Of a stretch of DNA of 64,000 bases, positions 42,210 to 52,452 are shown piece after piece (positions within the stretch are counted from its first letter, which is position 1; the number at the start of each line of letters is the position of its first letter). The notes beneath the pieces are model-generated. The model ran no database searches. It saw nothing but the letters and a program-made list of their open reading frames with translations, and had not been told where the DNA came from. Where the stretch lies: positions 248,001 to 312,000 of the forward strand of contig JAHBXE010000001.1 in assembly GCA_019636625.1 (NCBI GenBank), read 5' to 3'. Source of the stretch: Phycisphaeraceae bacterium. Its GTDB lineage: Bacteria; Planctomycetota; Phycisphaerae; Phycisphaerales; UBA1924. A program made the translations under genes and the position numbers.

Positions 42210-43736
42210 ATGATTACCTACATCATCCGCCGGCTGCTCCTGATGATCCCGACGGTGATCGGGATCTCGTTCCTCATTTTCATGCTGGTGGCCCTGTCGC
42301 CCGGCGGTGTCGGCGCAGCGCTGCGCGTGGCCGGCGGCGGTGCGACCGAGGCGACTAACCGCGCGGTGCAGGAGGCATACCTGGAAGACCGGTACGGCCT
42401 TGACGCGCCGGTGGTGGTCCAGTACATCAGGTGGCTGGGGAGGATCAGCCCGCTGAAGTTCGGCCAACGAGATCAGGTGGCGCCGACGGGGGAGCGAATC
42501 TCCGCACCCAAGCCCCTCGCGATGCCGTGGATGAAGGAGTGGTTGCCGGCGCCGTTGCCGGCGGTACCGAAGGGGCAGCGTCCGTGGCCCGATGATGCGA
42601 CGGCCGAGCAAAGGAACGTCGGCTACGCCCGGGCATCCGACGCCTACGCACAGGACCGGGCGGCGTACGTCGCGGCACGCACGCTCTATCGCGAGGCCTT
42701 GGGACCGTACCTCCGTTCGGTCGGGCTTTCTCATGCCGTGAAGGGGAACAAGGTTCGCGAGGGTGTGCTGGCCAAGCACACGCCGGATCGCAGCAGCGAG
42801 CACTGGCCAGCCATCGAGTCGGCCGGTAGGCGGATGCTGGCGACGTACGAGAGAGCGGCCGGCTCGAGGGCCAATCTCGCCGCGGCATTTGAGGCCAAGC
42901 CGTTCCCGCAGGCGGGTGTGCCGGTGATTCCGGGCATCGTGAGCGTGGCCGCCCCTGACCTGGGCATGAGCTTTGCCCGCGGACGGCCCGTGTCGCAGTT
43001 GATCGCGGCCGCGCTGCCCGTCACGATCGGGCTGAACCTGATCGCATTCCCGATCATCTACATGATCGCGATCCCGGCGGGGATTGCCTCTGCGAACCGT
43101 GCGGGGAGCCTGTTCGATGTGATCAGCGGGACGTTCTTCGTCGCGCTGTGGTCGATCCCCACGGTGTGGGCGGGCGTCCTGGCGGTTGGTTTCCTGGCGA
43201 ACAAGGACTATCTCGGCTGGTTTCCGGTGACGGGCCTGCATGATGCCGGGGCGGACCGGATGACGTACCTGCCCAGCCGGGGCGCGGACGGGTTGTGGAT
43301 CCGCGGGTACCTGCTCGATTACGTCTGGCACGTGTGCCTGCCCGTGCTGTGCCTGGTGTACGCGGGCTTTGCGGTGCTGAGCAAGCAGACCCGTGCGGCG
43401 ATGCTCGACAACTTCAACGCGGACTACGTGCGCACGGCCAAAGCCAAGGGCGTCGAGTCGCGAGTGATTCTCTTTGCCCATGTGTTCCGCAACAGTCTGC
43501 TCCCGCTGATCACGATGTTTGCGAGCATCTTCCCCGCCATGTTGGCGGGCAGCGTCGTGGTGGAGAGGATCTTCGCGATCCCGGGCATGGGCAGCCTGAT
43601 CCTGGAGGCTATCAACCTGAAAGACCGTGAACTCATCCTGGCCAACGCGGTGATGATCGCCATGGTGAACATCCTCGCGCTGCTGCTGGCGGACATCCTG
43701 TACGCCCTGGCCGACCCGCGGATTTCGTACTCGTAA
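42210..43736 (+). CDS. Peptide ABC transporter permease, DppB/OppB type, with ~168-residue outer insert
   Basis: 508-residue inner-membrane permease; typical DppB/OppB is about 310-340. MITYIIRRLLLMIPTVIGISFLIFMLVAL is the standard TM1, and YGLDAPVVVQYIRWLG (62-77) is the normal lead into GDLGxS, but here about 170 residues (81-248) intervene before APDLGMSFARGRPVSQLI. The rest is normal: FFVALWSIPTVWAGVLAV, TRAAMLDNFNADYVRTAKAKG (EAA loop), VERIFAIPGMGSLILEAI and a C-terminal DPRISYS. The insert is hydrophilic and helical, rich in Arg/Ala/Glu, and lies outside the cytoplasm by topology. 26 bases separate it from the binding protein. Confidence 0.92.
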   Translation: MITYIIRRLLLMIPTVIGISFLIFMLVALSPGGVGAALRVAGGGATEATNRAVQEAYLEDRYGLDAPVVVQYIRWLGRISPLKFGQRDQVAPTGERISAPKPLAMPWMKEWLPAPLPAVPKGQRPWPDDATAEQRNVGYARASDAYAQDRAAYVAARTLYREALGPYLRSVGLSHAVKGNKVREGVLAKHTPDRSSEHWPAIESAGRRMLATYERAAGSRANLAAAFEAKPFPQAGVPVIPGIVSVAAPDLGMSFARGRPVSQLIAAALPVTIGLNLIAFPIIYMIAIPAGIASANRAGSLFDVISGTFFVALWSIPTVWAGVLAVGFLANKDYLGWFPVTGLHDAGADRMTYLPSRGADGLWIRGYLLDYVWHVCLPVLCLVYAGFAVLSKQTRAAMLDNFNADYVRTAKAKGVESRVILFAHVFRNSLLPLITMFASIFPAMLAGSVVVERIFAIPGMGSLILEAINLKDRELILANAVMIAMVNILALLLADILYALADPRISYS

Positions 43737-43744
43737 GGAGCGGC

Positions 43745-45310
43745 ATGGGCAAGGAAGAGGTCATTGTGCAGCGGTCGGCGGTGGGCGGGGGCCCGCGTGG
43801 CACATCCGAAGACCGGCCGCAGGCGGTGACGGGGGTTCAGCTTGCGCAGGGAATCGGCGTACAGCCGGCCAAGGGGTTCTGGGCGGATGCCTGGGCGAAT
43901 GTCGTCCGGCGCAATACGGCGAGGTTCGCGCTCGCGTGGTTGAGCGTCGTGGCGATGCTGGCCATCATTTCGCCGCTCATCGCCAACGGGCACCCGATTC
44001 TGCTGCGTGAACTGGATGGGTCGGGGAAGGTGCTGTCGGTTTCGTCGCCGATGCTCCGGAACTTCTCTGTCGGCGATGTGCTGCTCATCCTGGGCGGCGT
44101 GGGCGGGTTGGCCTTCTTTGCGGGAGCCAGGCGGCTAAGCCGGAGCGAAAGGCTGGGCACGATCTTTGTGTCGAGCGTGGGGTCGGGGCTTGCGGTCGTG
44201 TTGACGGCCCTGGTTTTCAGCGTGATGCGAGGGCATGAGAACGATGCGGTCCGCGAGTGGCTGAGGCGTGGCCAGGTGGTCCTCTGGTCCGGGCTCGACC
44301 TCACGGTGGGGCGGCTGGTGATCGCGGCGGTGATCGCGGCACTGGGCGGTGTGCTGATCTGGCTCTTTGCGCCGATCTCGAAGGGGCGGCTGGCGGCCGC
44401 TGGAGTCGTTGCGGTGGCGACGGCGCTGGTTTCGACGATCTGGTGGTCCAAGCCGTTGCAGACGTTCGAGTATCAGGAGGCGCAGGCAGCGGGGCGCGTG
44501 AACGCGACGTTTACAGTCATCCCGTTTTCGCCGTCGCAGCGGGATGTAAAAGGTGACCTGCTTTCGCCGGGTCGGTACGCGGGCGAATCGAGGCGCGAAG
44601 CGCCAAAGCCCGCCGTGCCGGGCACGCCAAAACACCTTCTCGGGACCGATTCGCTTGGGCAGGATGTGCTCAGCCAGCTCCTCCATGCGTGCCGGCTGTC
44701 GATCTCGATCGGCCTGGTGTCCACCGGCATCGCCGTCATGATCGGTACGACCATCGGCGCGACCATGGGCTACTTCGGCGGACGGGTCGACCTGTTCCTC
44801 TACCGAGTCGTCGAGATGTTCATGTCCGTGCCGGTGCTGTTCCTGCTGATCGTCGCGGCGGCGGTGCTGCCCCGGAACACGTACGTGATGATGGCGATCA
44901 TCGGGTGCGTGACGTGGACTGGCGCCGCGAGATTTACACGCGCGGAGTTCATGAAGCTCCGGAACCAGGACTTCGTGCAGGCGGCCCGGGCGATGGGGCT
45001 GCCGCTGCGGTCGATCCTGTTCAAGCACATGCTGCCCAATGGTGTGACGCCGGTGCTGGTCGATGCGAGCTTCGCCATCGCCGCGGCGATCCTGGCGGAG
45101 GCGACGCTGAGCTATCTGGGGCTGGGTCCCGAGGAGCAGCCGAGTTGGGGCCGCCTGCTGTCGGACGCGACGAACTCGGTCGGCGACTTCGTGTGGTGGC
45201 TGGCGATTTTCCCGGGGTTTGCGATTTTCCTGAGTGTGCTTTCGTACAACCTGCTCGGCGAGGCGCTGCGGGATGCGATTGACCCCAAGCTGAAGAAGGC
45301 GAGGGTGTAA
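43745..45310 (+). CDS. Peptide ABC transporter permease, DppC/OppC type, with extra membrane segments
   Basis: 521-residue permease; usual OppC is about 300. After a ~50-residue cytoplasmic tail, TM1 is [20 protein letters not shown]. Before the standard [22 protein letters not shown] motif come roughly 200 additional residues holding about four more hydrophobic helices ([76 protein letters not shown]). The end is conventional: [21 protein letters not shown] (EAA loop), [20 protein letters not shown] and [16 protein letters not shown]. It lies eight bases after the OppB-type gene and is the likely partner for it. The extra helices have no obvious counterpart in characterised OppC. Confidence 0.92.
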   Translation: MGKEEVIVQRSAVGGGPRGTSEDRPQAVTGVQLAQGIGVQPAKGFWADAWANVVRRNTARFALAWLSVVAMLAIISPLIANGHPILLRELDGSGKVLSVSSPMLRNFSVGDVLLILGGVGGLAFFAGARRLSRSERLGTIFVSSVGSGLAVVLTALVFSVMRGHENDAVREWLRRGQVVLWSGLDLTVGRLVIAAVIAALGGVLIWLFAPISKGRLAAAGVVAVATALVSTIWWSKPLQTFEYQEAQAAGRVNATFTVIPFSPSQRDVKGDLLSPGRYAGESRREAPKPAVPGTPKHLLGTDSLGQDVLSQLLHACRLSISIGLVSTGIAVMIGTTIGATMGYFGGRVDLFLYRVVEMFMSVPVLFLLIVAAAVLPRNTYVMMAIIGCVTWTGAARFTRAEFMKLRNQDFVQAARAMGLPLRSILFKHMLPNGVTPVLVDASFAIAAAILAEATLSYLGLGPEEQPSWGRLLSDATNSVGDFVWWLAIFPGFAIFLSVLSYNLLGEALRDAIDPKLKKARV

Positions 45311-45363
45311 TTCAGGCGGAAGGCGAAAGGCGAACCGGGGGCGAACGACGGAAGTTGAACGCA

Positions 45364-46524
45364 ATGGCAAGAGCGACGTCGACATCTGGGGCAGTGGCGG
45401 ATAAGCCGGTGGCGGTGGAGCCGCTGATCCGCGTGCAGGACTTGGCGGTGTCGTTCGATAACGGCAGCGGTCCGCGCATCCAGGCCGTGGACGGTGTGCG
45501 GATGTCGATCTATCCAGGGCAGACACTGGCGGTGGTGGGGGAGTCTGGGTGTGGAAAGAGCGTGACGGCGATGAGTTCGCTGCAACTGGTGCCTCGCCCC
45601 CCCGGCCGGTTCGATCGCGGGTCGGTGTGGTTCCGGTCACGCCTGGCGGGAGAACTGGGCTCGTCCAACGGAGAGGTGGATCTTCTCAGGCTCGATGAGC
45701 CGCGCATGCGGCAGGTTCGCGGCAACGAAATCGCGATGATCTTCCAGGAGCCGATGACGAGCCTGAACCCGGTGTACACCGTGGGAGATCAGATCCTCGA
45801 GGCGATCCTGCTGCACCAGAACGTGGATGTTGACCAGGCGACGGAGATCGCGCTGAAGGCCATGCGGGATGTCGGGATTCCCGAGCCCGAGCGGCGGATC
45901 AAGCAGTACCCGCACCAGTTCTCGGGTGGGATGCGGCAGCGTGTGATGATCGCGATGGCGCTCGCGTGCCGTCCGAAGCTGCTGCTGGCGGACGAGCCGA
46001 CGACGGCGCTGGACGTCACGGTTCAGGCGCAGATCCTGGAGCTGCTGCGGGAGCTGCAGGTCAGCCGTGGCATGGCGATGATGCTGATCACGCACGCCCT
46101 GGGGGTCGTGGCCGAGAACGCGGATGTCGTGTGCGTGATGTATGCGGGTCGGGTGGTGGAGTACGCGACAGTGCTGGAACTGTTCGACCGGCCGCTGCAT
46201 CCGTACACGCGAGGGCTGCTGGCGAGCATTCCCAAGCTCGGCGAACGCAAGGACCGGCTGGTCACGATCCGCGAAGTCGTCGAGAACCCCGCGGAGTTCG
46301 AGAAGCTGCCGGGCGCCGGCGAAGGCGTTCGCCCGTGGTGGCCGTGGCACCAGCCGCCCAAAGACTTGGCGGCGAAAGATGAGCCCGCGGGGGATTACTA
46401 CCTGCAGGAAGTGAGCCCCAACCACTGGGTGGGCGTGTGGCGCACGGCGGCGGTGCGGGACCACCAGAGCCGGCCGCCTGATCTGGCGTACATCCTGCCG
46501 CGGCAGGCGACTGGCGCGGCCTGA
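45364..46524 (+). CDS. Peptide ABC transporter ATPase, DppD/OppD type
   Basis: Cytoplasmic ATPase of 386 residues from ATG 45364 (a TTG three codons earlier is in frame). Walker [16 protein letters not shown] (GESGCGKS 59-66), Q-loop [14 protein letters not shown], signature [16 protein letters not shown] and Walker [14 protein letters not shown] are intact. The C-terminal OppD extension is altered: the usual Cys-containing GCxFxxRCP segment is replaced by [14 protein letters not shown], and a Trp/Tyr-rich tail follows. Only one ATPase is encoded in the operon, so it acts either as a homodimer or with an OppF-like subunit from elsewhere. A terminator follows at 46584. Confidence 0.93.
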   Translation: MARATSTSGAVADKPVAVEPLIRVQDLAVSFDNGSGPRIQAVDGVRMSIYPGQTLAVVGESGCGKSVTAMSSLQLVPRPPGRFDRGSVWFRSRLAGELGSSNGEVDLLRLDEPRMRQVRGNEIAMIFQEPMTSLNPVYTVGDQILEAILLHQNVDVDQATEIALKAMRDVGIPEPERRIKQYPHQFSGGMRQRVMIAMALACRPKLLLADEPTTALDVTVQAQILELLRELQVSRGMAMMLITHALGVVAENADVVCVMYAGRVVEYATVLELFDRPLHPYTRGLLASIPKLGERKDRLVTIREVVENPAEFEKLPGAGEGVRPWWPWHQPPKDLAAKDEPAGDYYLQEVSPNHWVGVWRTAAVRDHQSRPPDLAYILPRQATGAA

Positions 46525-46583
46525 ATCGCCGCGTGCGGCATGGCGCCGAACCGCGGTACTCGTAGGATGCTCATTGCAACAAA

Positions 46584-46614
46584 AACGCCCCCGGCGAGTC
46601 AGGCCGGGGGCGTT
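46584..46614. terminator. Hairpin terminator between convergent genes
   Basis: Arms aacgcccccggc (46584-46595) and gccgggggcgtt (46603-46614) are exact reverse complements around a seven-base loop. A-rich sequence on the left and T-containing sequence on the right mean it could stop transcription from both the ABC operon and the minus-strand protease gene. Confidence 0.85.
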
Positions 46615-46637
46615 GTTCATGGTTCCGGAGCGCGGCG

Positions 46638-49400
46638 TTACGAACAGCCGGCCGCGAACTTGTTGAGGAAACACTGGAAGTCGTTGACGGTCAACGTTGG
46701 CGTCCCCGTTGAACCGTCGCAGTTGGCGTAGGCGTCGCCCGCTGCGAACTTGTTGAGGAAGCACTGGAAGTCGTTGGCGGTGAGGACGGGGGACCCTGAG
46801 CTGGCATCGCAGTTGGCGTAGCAGGGCGAAGCCGTGGAGCACGTGAAGCCAACGAGCTTGAAGGCATCGACGGCGGCTTCGGTGACAGAGTCGTTGGGCG
46901 TGTCGTTGGTTGTGAAGCGGAACTGGGTCGTGGCGGTAAGTGCCGCCGGCGGCAGGTTGACGGAGACGAGTTGCCAGCTCGGTGCGTTACCGGTCGAGTC
47001 GAGTGTGTTCCAGATCGTGCCGTCCGTGGAGTATTGGAAGTTGAAGGTGTCGAGCACGCCGTTGATGGTGTAGAACCAGCGGGCGAAGGAGACGGTGGCG
47101 TACTGGAAGCCAGACAGGTCGTAGATGCCCGTTGTGAGGTTGGTGGGGCCGCCGTCGACGTCGTTGTTCCCCGTGCGGTTGTCGGTGACCCAGCACTGGC
47201 CGCTGCCGTCGAAGTCAGCTGTCGGCTGACCGGTGGCGGACACGGGCACGCCACGGTCCCACTGCCCGGTGGACAGTCCGGCGGCGCCGTTGAGGTTGCG
47301 GGTCCAGCCCGGGTCGGTGTTAAAGTTGAGGTCGGCCAGCACCGACTGCGAGGAGGCCACGATCGCCGAGTAGACAGTCGCGGGTGCGTTCCCGGGATCG
47401 GTTTGGGAACCGCCGCCCTGGGCCTGCGCCGTGAAGTAGTAGTCAATCACGGCGCCGCAGGGCTGCGCCGGAATCGTCGCCGTGTACTGATTGGGGCTCC
47501 CCTGGCTCATGGCGATCGTCGTGTACGAGCCGCCGTTGGCCCGGTACGAGATCGTGCCAGTCCCCGGCTGAGGAATGCCCGAGACGCCCGCCACGTTGAC
47601 GTTGATCGAGTTCCCTTGATCGGGGGTCAGCACGGCCGGTCGGCCATTTGGATAGCTGAACGAAAGCAGGGACAGCGCCGGGCAGAGGACACTGCCCTGG
47701 GCCAGCGCGCTGCAGATGAGGTTGCGATTGGGTGTTCCGTTGTTGATGTTGCCGTCGTTGTCATCGACGGTCAGGATCTCAATGGCCGTCGTCTGGCCGT
47801 TGGTGCCCGACATCGCGGACGGCGACGTCCCGCCGATCGTGATGAGCGACCAGGCGACCTGCAGGTTGCGGGTCTGGTCAAGGCCCGGCTGGGAGCCGTA
47901 CTGAGTCCCGAAGTTCTCACGGATCCGCCACCACGAGGCGCCGAGCAACTGCCCGCAGCAGTGGATGGCGCTGCTGCAGGAGGCGGAGCACGGGTACTGA
48001 ATATTGGCGCCGATCGGGTCGCGAACGTAGAACGGTGCGGACTGACGGAAGTCCATGCCGACGATCGGGTCATCCCAGATCAGGATGCCGACCGTGTCTC
48101 CGTACCCTTCGCCGAACGCGTTCTGCGCCAGGCCCAGGCGGTTCACGATGAAGTGCCCGTACTCGTGCGAGATCACGCTGGAGAACGCGGTGTTGTTGCA
48201 CCCGCCGCCGGCGTTGTAGAAGTTGATCGTCTGGGCCGCGGGGCTGAAGAACGCGTTGCACGTGCCGGTGACGCCCGTGTTGGCCACGATCGCGATGTCC
48301 AGGAGGTTGAAGTTCGGCGCCCGGTCCTTGAAGTAGTTGTGCGTGAGGTTGGTGCAAATCAGCGTGTTCACCTGCGAGGTCAAACGCTCCGAGGGCGTGG
48401 GGTTGAGAAGGATGTCGCCGGGCCCCGGGGGGGTCACGTTGGCGGTGGAAGCGGTGACCGGGGTGGCGCCGTCGTTGGGAACGACATTCACCCACAGACC
48501 GCCGTAGCCCTGCGCCGATCCCACGCCGGAGTTCACGGTCACGGGCGTAACTCCCGGATGCGTGATGGTGTACTGCCCCTGGCGGTTGGTGTATGCGACG
48601 CCACCGCCCGTGATCGTCGCTTTCACCTCCGGCACCACCAGCGGAACCGGCGGGTTGTTGGCGGAGTCCGCACGGGTGCCCGGGGTCGCCATCGCTCGGA
48701 CCGTACCGCTCACATCCGTGTGATAGATCTCATTGCGCTCAAACTCCACCCGGCCGGTTGTGCAGTTGATGATGTACGTGCGGGCCAGTTGCGCCGCGGG
48801 GTCCGCCGCGTAGCCGGTCACCTTCCACGCCGTCACCGGTGCGGTCCAAGTTCCGTTCCCCTGCCACACAATCCGCTCGGGCTTGTGCCACGTGTCCATC
48901 CCCTTGGCCGACCACTGCGCCCTGGCCAGTTGGGCCGCGATATCCTCCGAAACGAGCGGTCGGCCTGCCACATCCGCCGGAGCCGGCGCGACCGTGGCCG
49001 CGGCGTACACGACGCGGGGAACCGGCTCGTTCAGCACCAGGATCCGGACATTGCCGAACTCAACCGGAAGTCCGGCGATGGTCTGTCGGTACCCGAAGGC
49101 CGTGAAGCGTCCGTCCATCACGGGCGTTTCCCACATGGTCTCGACCGTCAGCGGTCCAACGCCAAAGGCCTCCCCGTGGGCTTGGAGCCAGCCGGTGGCG
49201 GCATCGCGGGGTGTCAGGCCCATGGTCATGGGCACGCCGGCGAACGTTGTTACTTTGCCCTGATCGAAGAAGGCGTGCAGCCCGGGATAGGTCTGGACCA
49301 ACTGCTGCCCGGCGCCGGGCAAGGTCTGCTGGTCGATTCCGACAGCGGCTGAACACGCGGCGAGCAGGGAAGCGGCGGTGACATGGTGGCGATGGCGCAT
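46638..49400 (-). CDS. Secreted fungalysin/thermolysin-like zinc metalloprotease with GC-type dockerin
   Basis: 920 residues from ATG 49400, preceded by AAAGGA; signal peptide residues 1-21. An FTP-like propeptide region is suggested by FAGVPMTMGLTPRDAATGWLQ (53-73). The catalytic motif is SHEYGHFIVNRLGL with HEYGH at 412-416 and a third ligand candidate in FGEGYGD (E431), the M36 arrangement. A PepSY-like and a carboxypeptidase-regulatory-like stretch (about 228-310, VSGTVRAMATPG...) lie before it. The C-terminal part has a lectin/jelly-roll-like domain (DLNFNTDPGWTRN onward) and ends in two ANCD.S..P.LT.NDFQCFLNKFAAG repeats, the same dockerin type as the protein at 2179. It digests extracellular protein; the neighbouring ABC operon could take up the products. 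Confidence 0.88.
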   Translation of the reverse strand: MRHRHHVTAASLLAACSAAVGIDQQTLPGAGQQLVQTYPGLHAFFDQGKVTTFAGVPMTMGLTPRDAATGWLQAHGEAFGVGPLTVETMWETPVMDGRFTAFGYRQTIAGLPVEFGNVRILVLNEPVPRVVYAAATVAPAPADVAGRPLVSEDIAAQLARAQWSAKGMDTWHKPERIVWQGNGTWTAPVTAWKVTGYAADPAAQLARTYIINCTTGRVEFERNEIYHTDVSGTVRAMATPGTRADSANNPPVPLVVPEVKATITGGGVAYTNRQGQYTITHPGVTPVTVNSGVGSAQGYGGLWVNVVPNDGATPVTASTANVTPPGPGDILLNPTPSERLTSQVNTLICTNLTHNYFKDRAPNFNLLDIAIVANTGVTGTCNAFFSPAAQTINFYNAGGGCNNTAFSSVISHEYGHFIVNRLGLAQNAFGEGYGDTVGILIWDDPIVGMDFRQSAPFYVRDPIGANIQYPCSASCSSAIHCCGQLLGASWWRIRENFGTQYGSQPGLDQTRNLQVAWSLITIGGTSPSAMSGTNGQTTAIEILTVDDNDGNINNGTPNRNLICSALAQGSVLCPALSLLSFSYPNGRPAVLTPDQGNSINVNVAGVSGIPQPGTGTISYRANGGSYTTIAMSQGSPNQYTATIPAQPCGAVIDYYFTAQAQGGGSQTDPGNAPATVYSAIVASSQSVLADLNFNTDPGWTRNLNGAAGLSTGQWDRGVPVSATGQPTADFDGSGQCWVTDNRTGNNDVDGGPTNLTTGIYDLSGFQYATVSFARWFYTINGVLDTFNFQYSTDGTIWNTLDSTGNAPSWQLVSVNLPPAALTATTQFRFTTNDTPNDSVTEAAVDAFKLVGFTCSTASPCYANCDASSGSPVLTANDFQCFLNKFAAGDAYANCDGSTGTPTLTVNDFQCFLNKFAAGCS

Positions 49401-49579
49401 GACGTGATCGTCCTTTCTGAAAGGCACTAGACGGTCCTGACCCAGAGAGGGGTCCGCTTGAACGGCCAGACTAACCGAAATCGTCAGAGTTACAACATTC
49501 GCGACAGGAACAATCCAAGTTCCCGGACGGGGGCATCCATTTGCGCTCCGGGCACGGGAGCTTCCCTATCCTGCCACCC

Positions 49580-50881
49580 ATGGGGAATGTCCTGATCTCC
49601 GGCGGACGTGTGCTCGATCCTGCTTCCGGCCTCGACAAGGAGGCGGATGTCGCCATCCGGGATGGTCGGATTGCGGCGATCGGCCGCGATCTCTCCACCG
49701 CCGATGCGCGGGTCATCCAGGCCCGCGGGAAGCTCGTTGTTCCCGGGTTGATCGACCCGCACGTCCACTTGCGCGAACCGGGGCAGGAGCACAAGGAAAC
49801 GCTCGCCACAGGTTCCGCCGCGGCGGTGTCAGGCGGGTTCACCACCGTCTGTTGCATGCCGAACACAACCCCTGCGCTCGACTCCCCGGAGATGGTCGGG
49901 TTCATCGAGACCCGCGCCCGGCAGACGGCGGCCTGTCGCATCTTCGCCGTCGGCGCGGCCACGAAAGGTCGCAAAGGGGAAGAGTTGGCGGAAATCCAGC
50001 TGATGGCCAAGGCTGGGGCTGTCGGATTCAGCGACGATGGCGACTGCATCGCGTCCGCTGGAATGATGTTGCGTGTGCTGGCGGCGGTGAAGCAGACCGG
50101 ACTCGCCTTTCAGCAGCATTGCCAAGAGCCGACGCTGACCAAGGGCTCGTCGATGCACGCGGGGGAAGTGTCCATTCGATTGGGCCTCACCGGTTGGCCC
50201 CGTGTGGCTGAGGAACTGATCATCGAGCGTGATGTGCGGCTCAATCGCGCCATCGGATGCCGCTACCACGTCCAGCACATCTCGTCCGGCGAGTCGGTGG
50301 AGATCGTGCGTCGTGCCCGCGCGGCGGGCCAGCCCGTTTCGGCGGAAGCTTCCCCGCACCACCTGCTCCTGACGCACGAAGCCTGCGACGGCTACAACAC
50401 GAGCGCGAAGATGAACCCGCCGCTGCGCGAGCGGAGCGATGTGGAGGCGTTGCGCCGGGGCGTGGCCGATGGCACGATCACCGTTCTCGCGACGGACCAC
50501 GCGCCACACTCGGCCGATGAGAAGGCACTGCCGTTTGAAGAGGCCCCTTTCGGGATTGTGGGGCTGGAGACGGCGCTCCCGCTCTACGCCGAAGCTCTGA
50601 TTCACACGGGGCTGATCGATTGGCCGCGGATGATCGCCCTGATGACCATTGAGCCGGCCCGGTTGTGCGGACTCGATCGCGCGGGGCTGGGGCAGTTGAA
50701 AGTCGGGGGTCCGGGGGATGTGACGGTGATCGATCCCGAGGCTGAGTGGACGATCCGTGCCGCGGACTTCCCTGGGAAGTCTCGGAACACGCCGTTTGAA
50801 GGGCGAAAGGTCAAAGGCCGGGCGATCGCGACGGTCGTCGGGGGCATTGTTCGACATGGGGCAGGGCTTCAGGCGAACTAA
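49580..50881 (+). CDS. pyrC: Dihydroorotase, class I
   Basis: Cytoplasmic amidohydrolase of 433 residues that interconverts carbamoyl-aspartate and dihydroorotate in pyrimidine synthesis. [21 protein letters not shown] carries the zinc-binding HxH; FSDDGDCI has the Asp typical of single-zinc class I enzymes in place of a carboxylated Lys; [31 protein letters not shown] holds the catalytic Asp and substrate loop. ATG 49580 starts right at the beta-domain; upstream in-frame codons are not conserved-looking. In many bacteria it pairs with an adjacent pyrB, but none is here. 83 bases separate it from gap. Confidence 0.95.
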   Translation: MGNVLISGGRVLDPASGLDKEADVAIRDGRIAAIGRDLSTADARVIQARGKLVVPGLIDPHVHLREPGQEHKETLATGSAAAVSGGFTTVCCMPNTTPALDSPEMVGFIETRARQTAACRIFAVGAATKGRKGEELAEIQLMAKAGAVGFSDDGDCIASAGMMLRVLAAVKQTGLAFQQHCQEPTLTKGSSMHAGEVSIRLGLTGWPRVAEELIIERDVRLNRAIGCRYHVQHISSGESVEIVRRARAAGQPVSAEASPHHLLLTHEACDGYNTSAKMNPPLRERSDVEALRRGVADGTITVLATDHAPHSADEKALPFEEAPFGIVGLETALPLYAEALIHTGLIDWPRMIALMTIEPARLCGLDRAGLGQLKVGGPGDVTVIDPEAEWTIRAADFPGKSRNTPFEGRKVKGRAIATVVGGIVRHGAGLQAN

Positions 50882-50964
50882 CGGTCACTCTGGAAAGCGC
50901 CCCCGCCCATTCCCTACCGTTGGATCCTGATCAGCACGCACCCCGTGGGAAAGGAAGAGTTTCG

Positions 50965-51990
50965 ATGGCTATCCGCGTCGGCATCAACGGCTTTGGTCGC
51001 ATCGGACGCCTCGTGTACCGCATCGCTCTGGACCACCCGGAAGTCGAGATCGTTGCCGTAAACGACCTCGTCCCCGCGGACAACCTTGCCTACTTGCTGA
51101 AGTTCGACACGATGCACGGCCGCATCAAGGCCAAGAGCGTCTCCGCGACGGAGAACTCGTTCACGGTTGATGGTCGCGTAACAAAGACAACGGCCGAGAA
51201 GGACCCCGCGAAGCTGCCTTGGAAGGACCTTGGGGTCCAGTACGTGCTCGAGTCCACGGGCTTGTTCACCGAGTTTGAGAAGGCCTCGCTGCACCTGGCC
51301 GCCGGCGCCAAGCGCGTGGTGATCTCAGCTCCCACAAAGTCCACCGAGCAGGTGCCGACGCTCTGCCTCGGCGTGAACCAGAACACCTACGACCCCGCCA
51401 AGCACACGGTCGTATCGAACGCCTCATGCACGACCAACTGCCTCGCCCCGATCGCCAAGGTCATTCACGATGCCTTTGGTCTTGAAGAGGGCCTGATGAC
51501 CACCATCCACGCCGCTACCGCGACCCAGCCCACCCAGGATGGTCCTTCCAAGAAGGACTGGCGAGGCGGCCGAAACGCCTATCAGAACATCATCCCCGCT
51601 TCCACCGGCGCTGCGAAGGCCGTCACGCTCTGCATTCCAGCGTTGAAGGGCAAACTCACGGGTATGTCGTTCCGCGTGCCAACGGCCGACGTTTCCGCCG
51701 TCGACCTGACTTTCAAGACCGCTAAGGATGCCAGCCTCCCGGACATCAACGCCGCGATGAAGGCCGCCTCGGAGGGGGCGATGAAGGGTGTGCTGGGCTA
51801 CACGGATGAGGAAGTGGTGTCCAGTGACTTCATCGGAGACCGGCGCAGCTCGATCTACGACTCCAAGGCGGGAATCGAGCTCAACAAACGCTTCTTCAAG
51901 GTCGTGAGCTGGTATGACAATGAAGCCGGGTACGCCGCCCGGTGTGTGGACTTGATCCGCCTGATGGCGGAGAAGGACGGCGTGAAGTAA
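50965..51990 (+). CDS. gap: Glyceraldehyde-3-phosphate dehydrogenase, type I
   Basis: Central glycolytic/gluconeogenic enzyme of 341 residues, cytoplasmic. ATG 50965 follows AAGGAAGAG. NAD-binding [13 protein letters not shown] (7-19) with VNDL keeping Asp34, which favours NAD over NADP. Catalytic Cys155 lies in [12 protein letters not shown]; the base-forming His is in [32 protein letters not shown] and [19 protein letters not shown] complete the pattern. The length and residues are complete. It is transcribed with the same strand as pyrC, and the small gene at 52004 starts 13 bases after its stop and may share its transcript. Confidence 0.97.
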   Translation: MAIRVGINGFGRIGRLVYRIALDHPEVEIVAVNDLVPADNLAYLLKFDTMHGRIKAKSVSATENSFTVDGRVTKTTAEKDPAKLPWKDLGVQYVLESTGLFTEFEKASLHLAAGAKRVVISAPTKSTEQVPTLCLGVNQNTYDPAKHTVVSNASCTTNCLAPIAKVIHDAFGLEEGLMTTIHAATATQPTQDGPSKKDWRGGRNAYQNIIPASTGAAKAVTLCIPALKGKLTGMSFRVPTADVSAVDLTFKTAKDASLPDINAAMKAASEGAMKGVLGYTDEEVVSSDFIGDRRSSIYDSKAGIELNKRFFKVVSWYDNEAGYAARCVDLIRLMAEKDGVK

Positions 51991-52003
51991 GCCCGGAGGC
52001 CCC

Positions 52004-52444
52004 GTGCCGCTGGACCGCGCTCGCATCACGTACCTGATGGACGACCTCAAGTCGCGTCCGGATCGGTTGCGGCTGGTGCAGCGCATCGGGTTGGGCTTCG
52101 GGGTTGGCCTGATCCTGCTGGTGGTTTATCTCCTCTCGCGGGGCACGCCCCCGCCGCGCCCCAAGCCGAAGGCGGCGGAACCGGAAGCAAAGCTCACACA
52201 GGGCGTCAGCGATGCCTTTGCGTATGCCAAAGCGGTGCAGCCGATCTTGGACCGCGACCCTCGGTTCGCCCGGATCTACTTCGTCCCCAGCGCGGCTACG
52301 CCGTCGCAGAAGCTTGGCAAGGTCGTGGTCATGGGTGAACTCGCCAGCGAGGATGACCTTCATTCCCTCCAGAGGGAACTGGCGGCGACGGGCGTCTCTG
52401 TGCCGGTGGAGTGGCAGGTGTCCGTCACATCCGGGCCGAACTGA
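52004..52444 (+). CDS. Small single-span membrane protein, unknown function
   Basis: 146 residues, GTG 52004 with GGAGG four bases before. A cytoplasmic N-terminus (LDRARITYLMDDLKSRPDRLRLVQ) is followed by one membrane helix (IGLGFGVGLILLVVYLLS), a Pro-rich spacer and a small domain with two alpha-beta stretches (AVQPILDRDPRFARIYFVP, KVVVMGELASEDDLHSLQRELAATG). The outer domain resembles BON- or secretin-type ferredoxin-like folds in pattern only. It is close behind gap and converges with the gene at 52453. I do not recognise it. Confidence 0.7.
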   Translation: MPLDRARITYLMDDLKSRPDRLRLVQRIGLGFGVGLILLVVYLLSRGTPPPRPKPKAAEPEAKLTQGVSDAFAYAKAVQPILDRDPRFARIYFVPSAATPSQKLGKVVVMGELASEDDLHSLQRELAATGVSVPVEWQVSVTSGPN

Positions 52445-52452
52445 TGCCGACG

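Noticed and set aside
46971..49352. 793-codon plus-strand open frame opposite the metalloprotease
   Set aside because: The minus strand encodes HEYGH, a signal peptide and dockerin repeats; the plus frame is Arg/Val/Gly-rich antisense.
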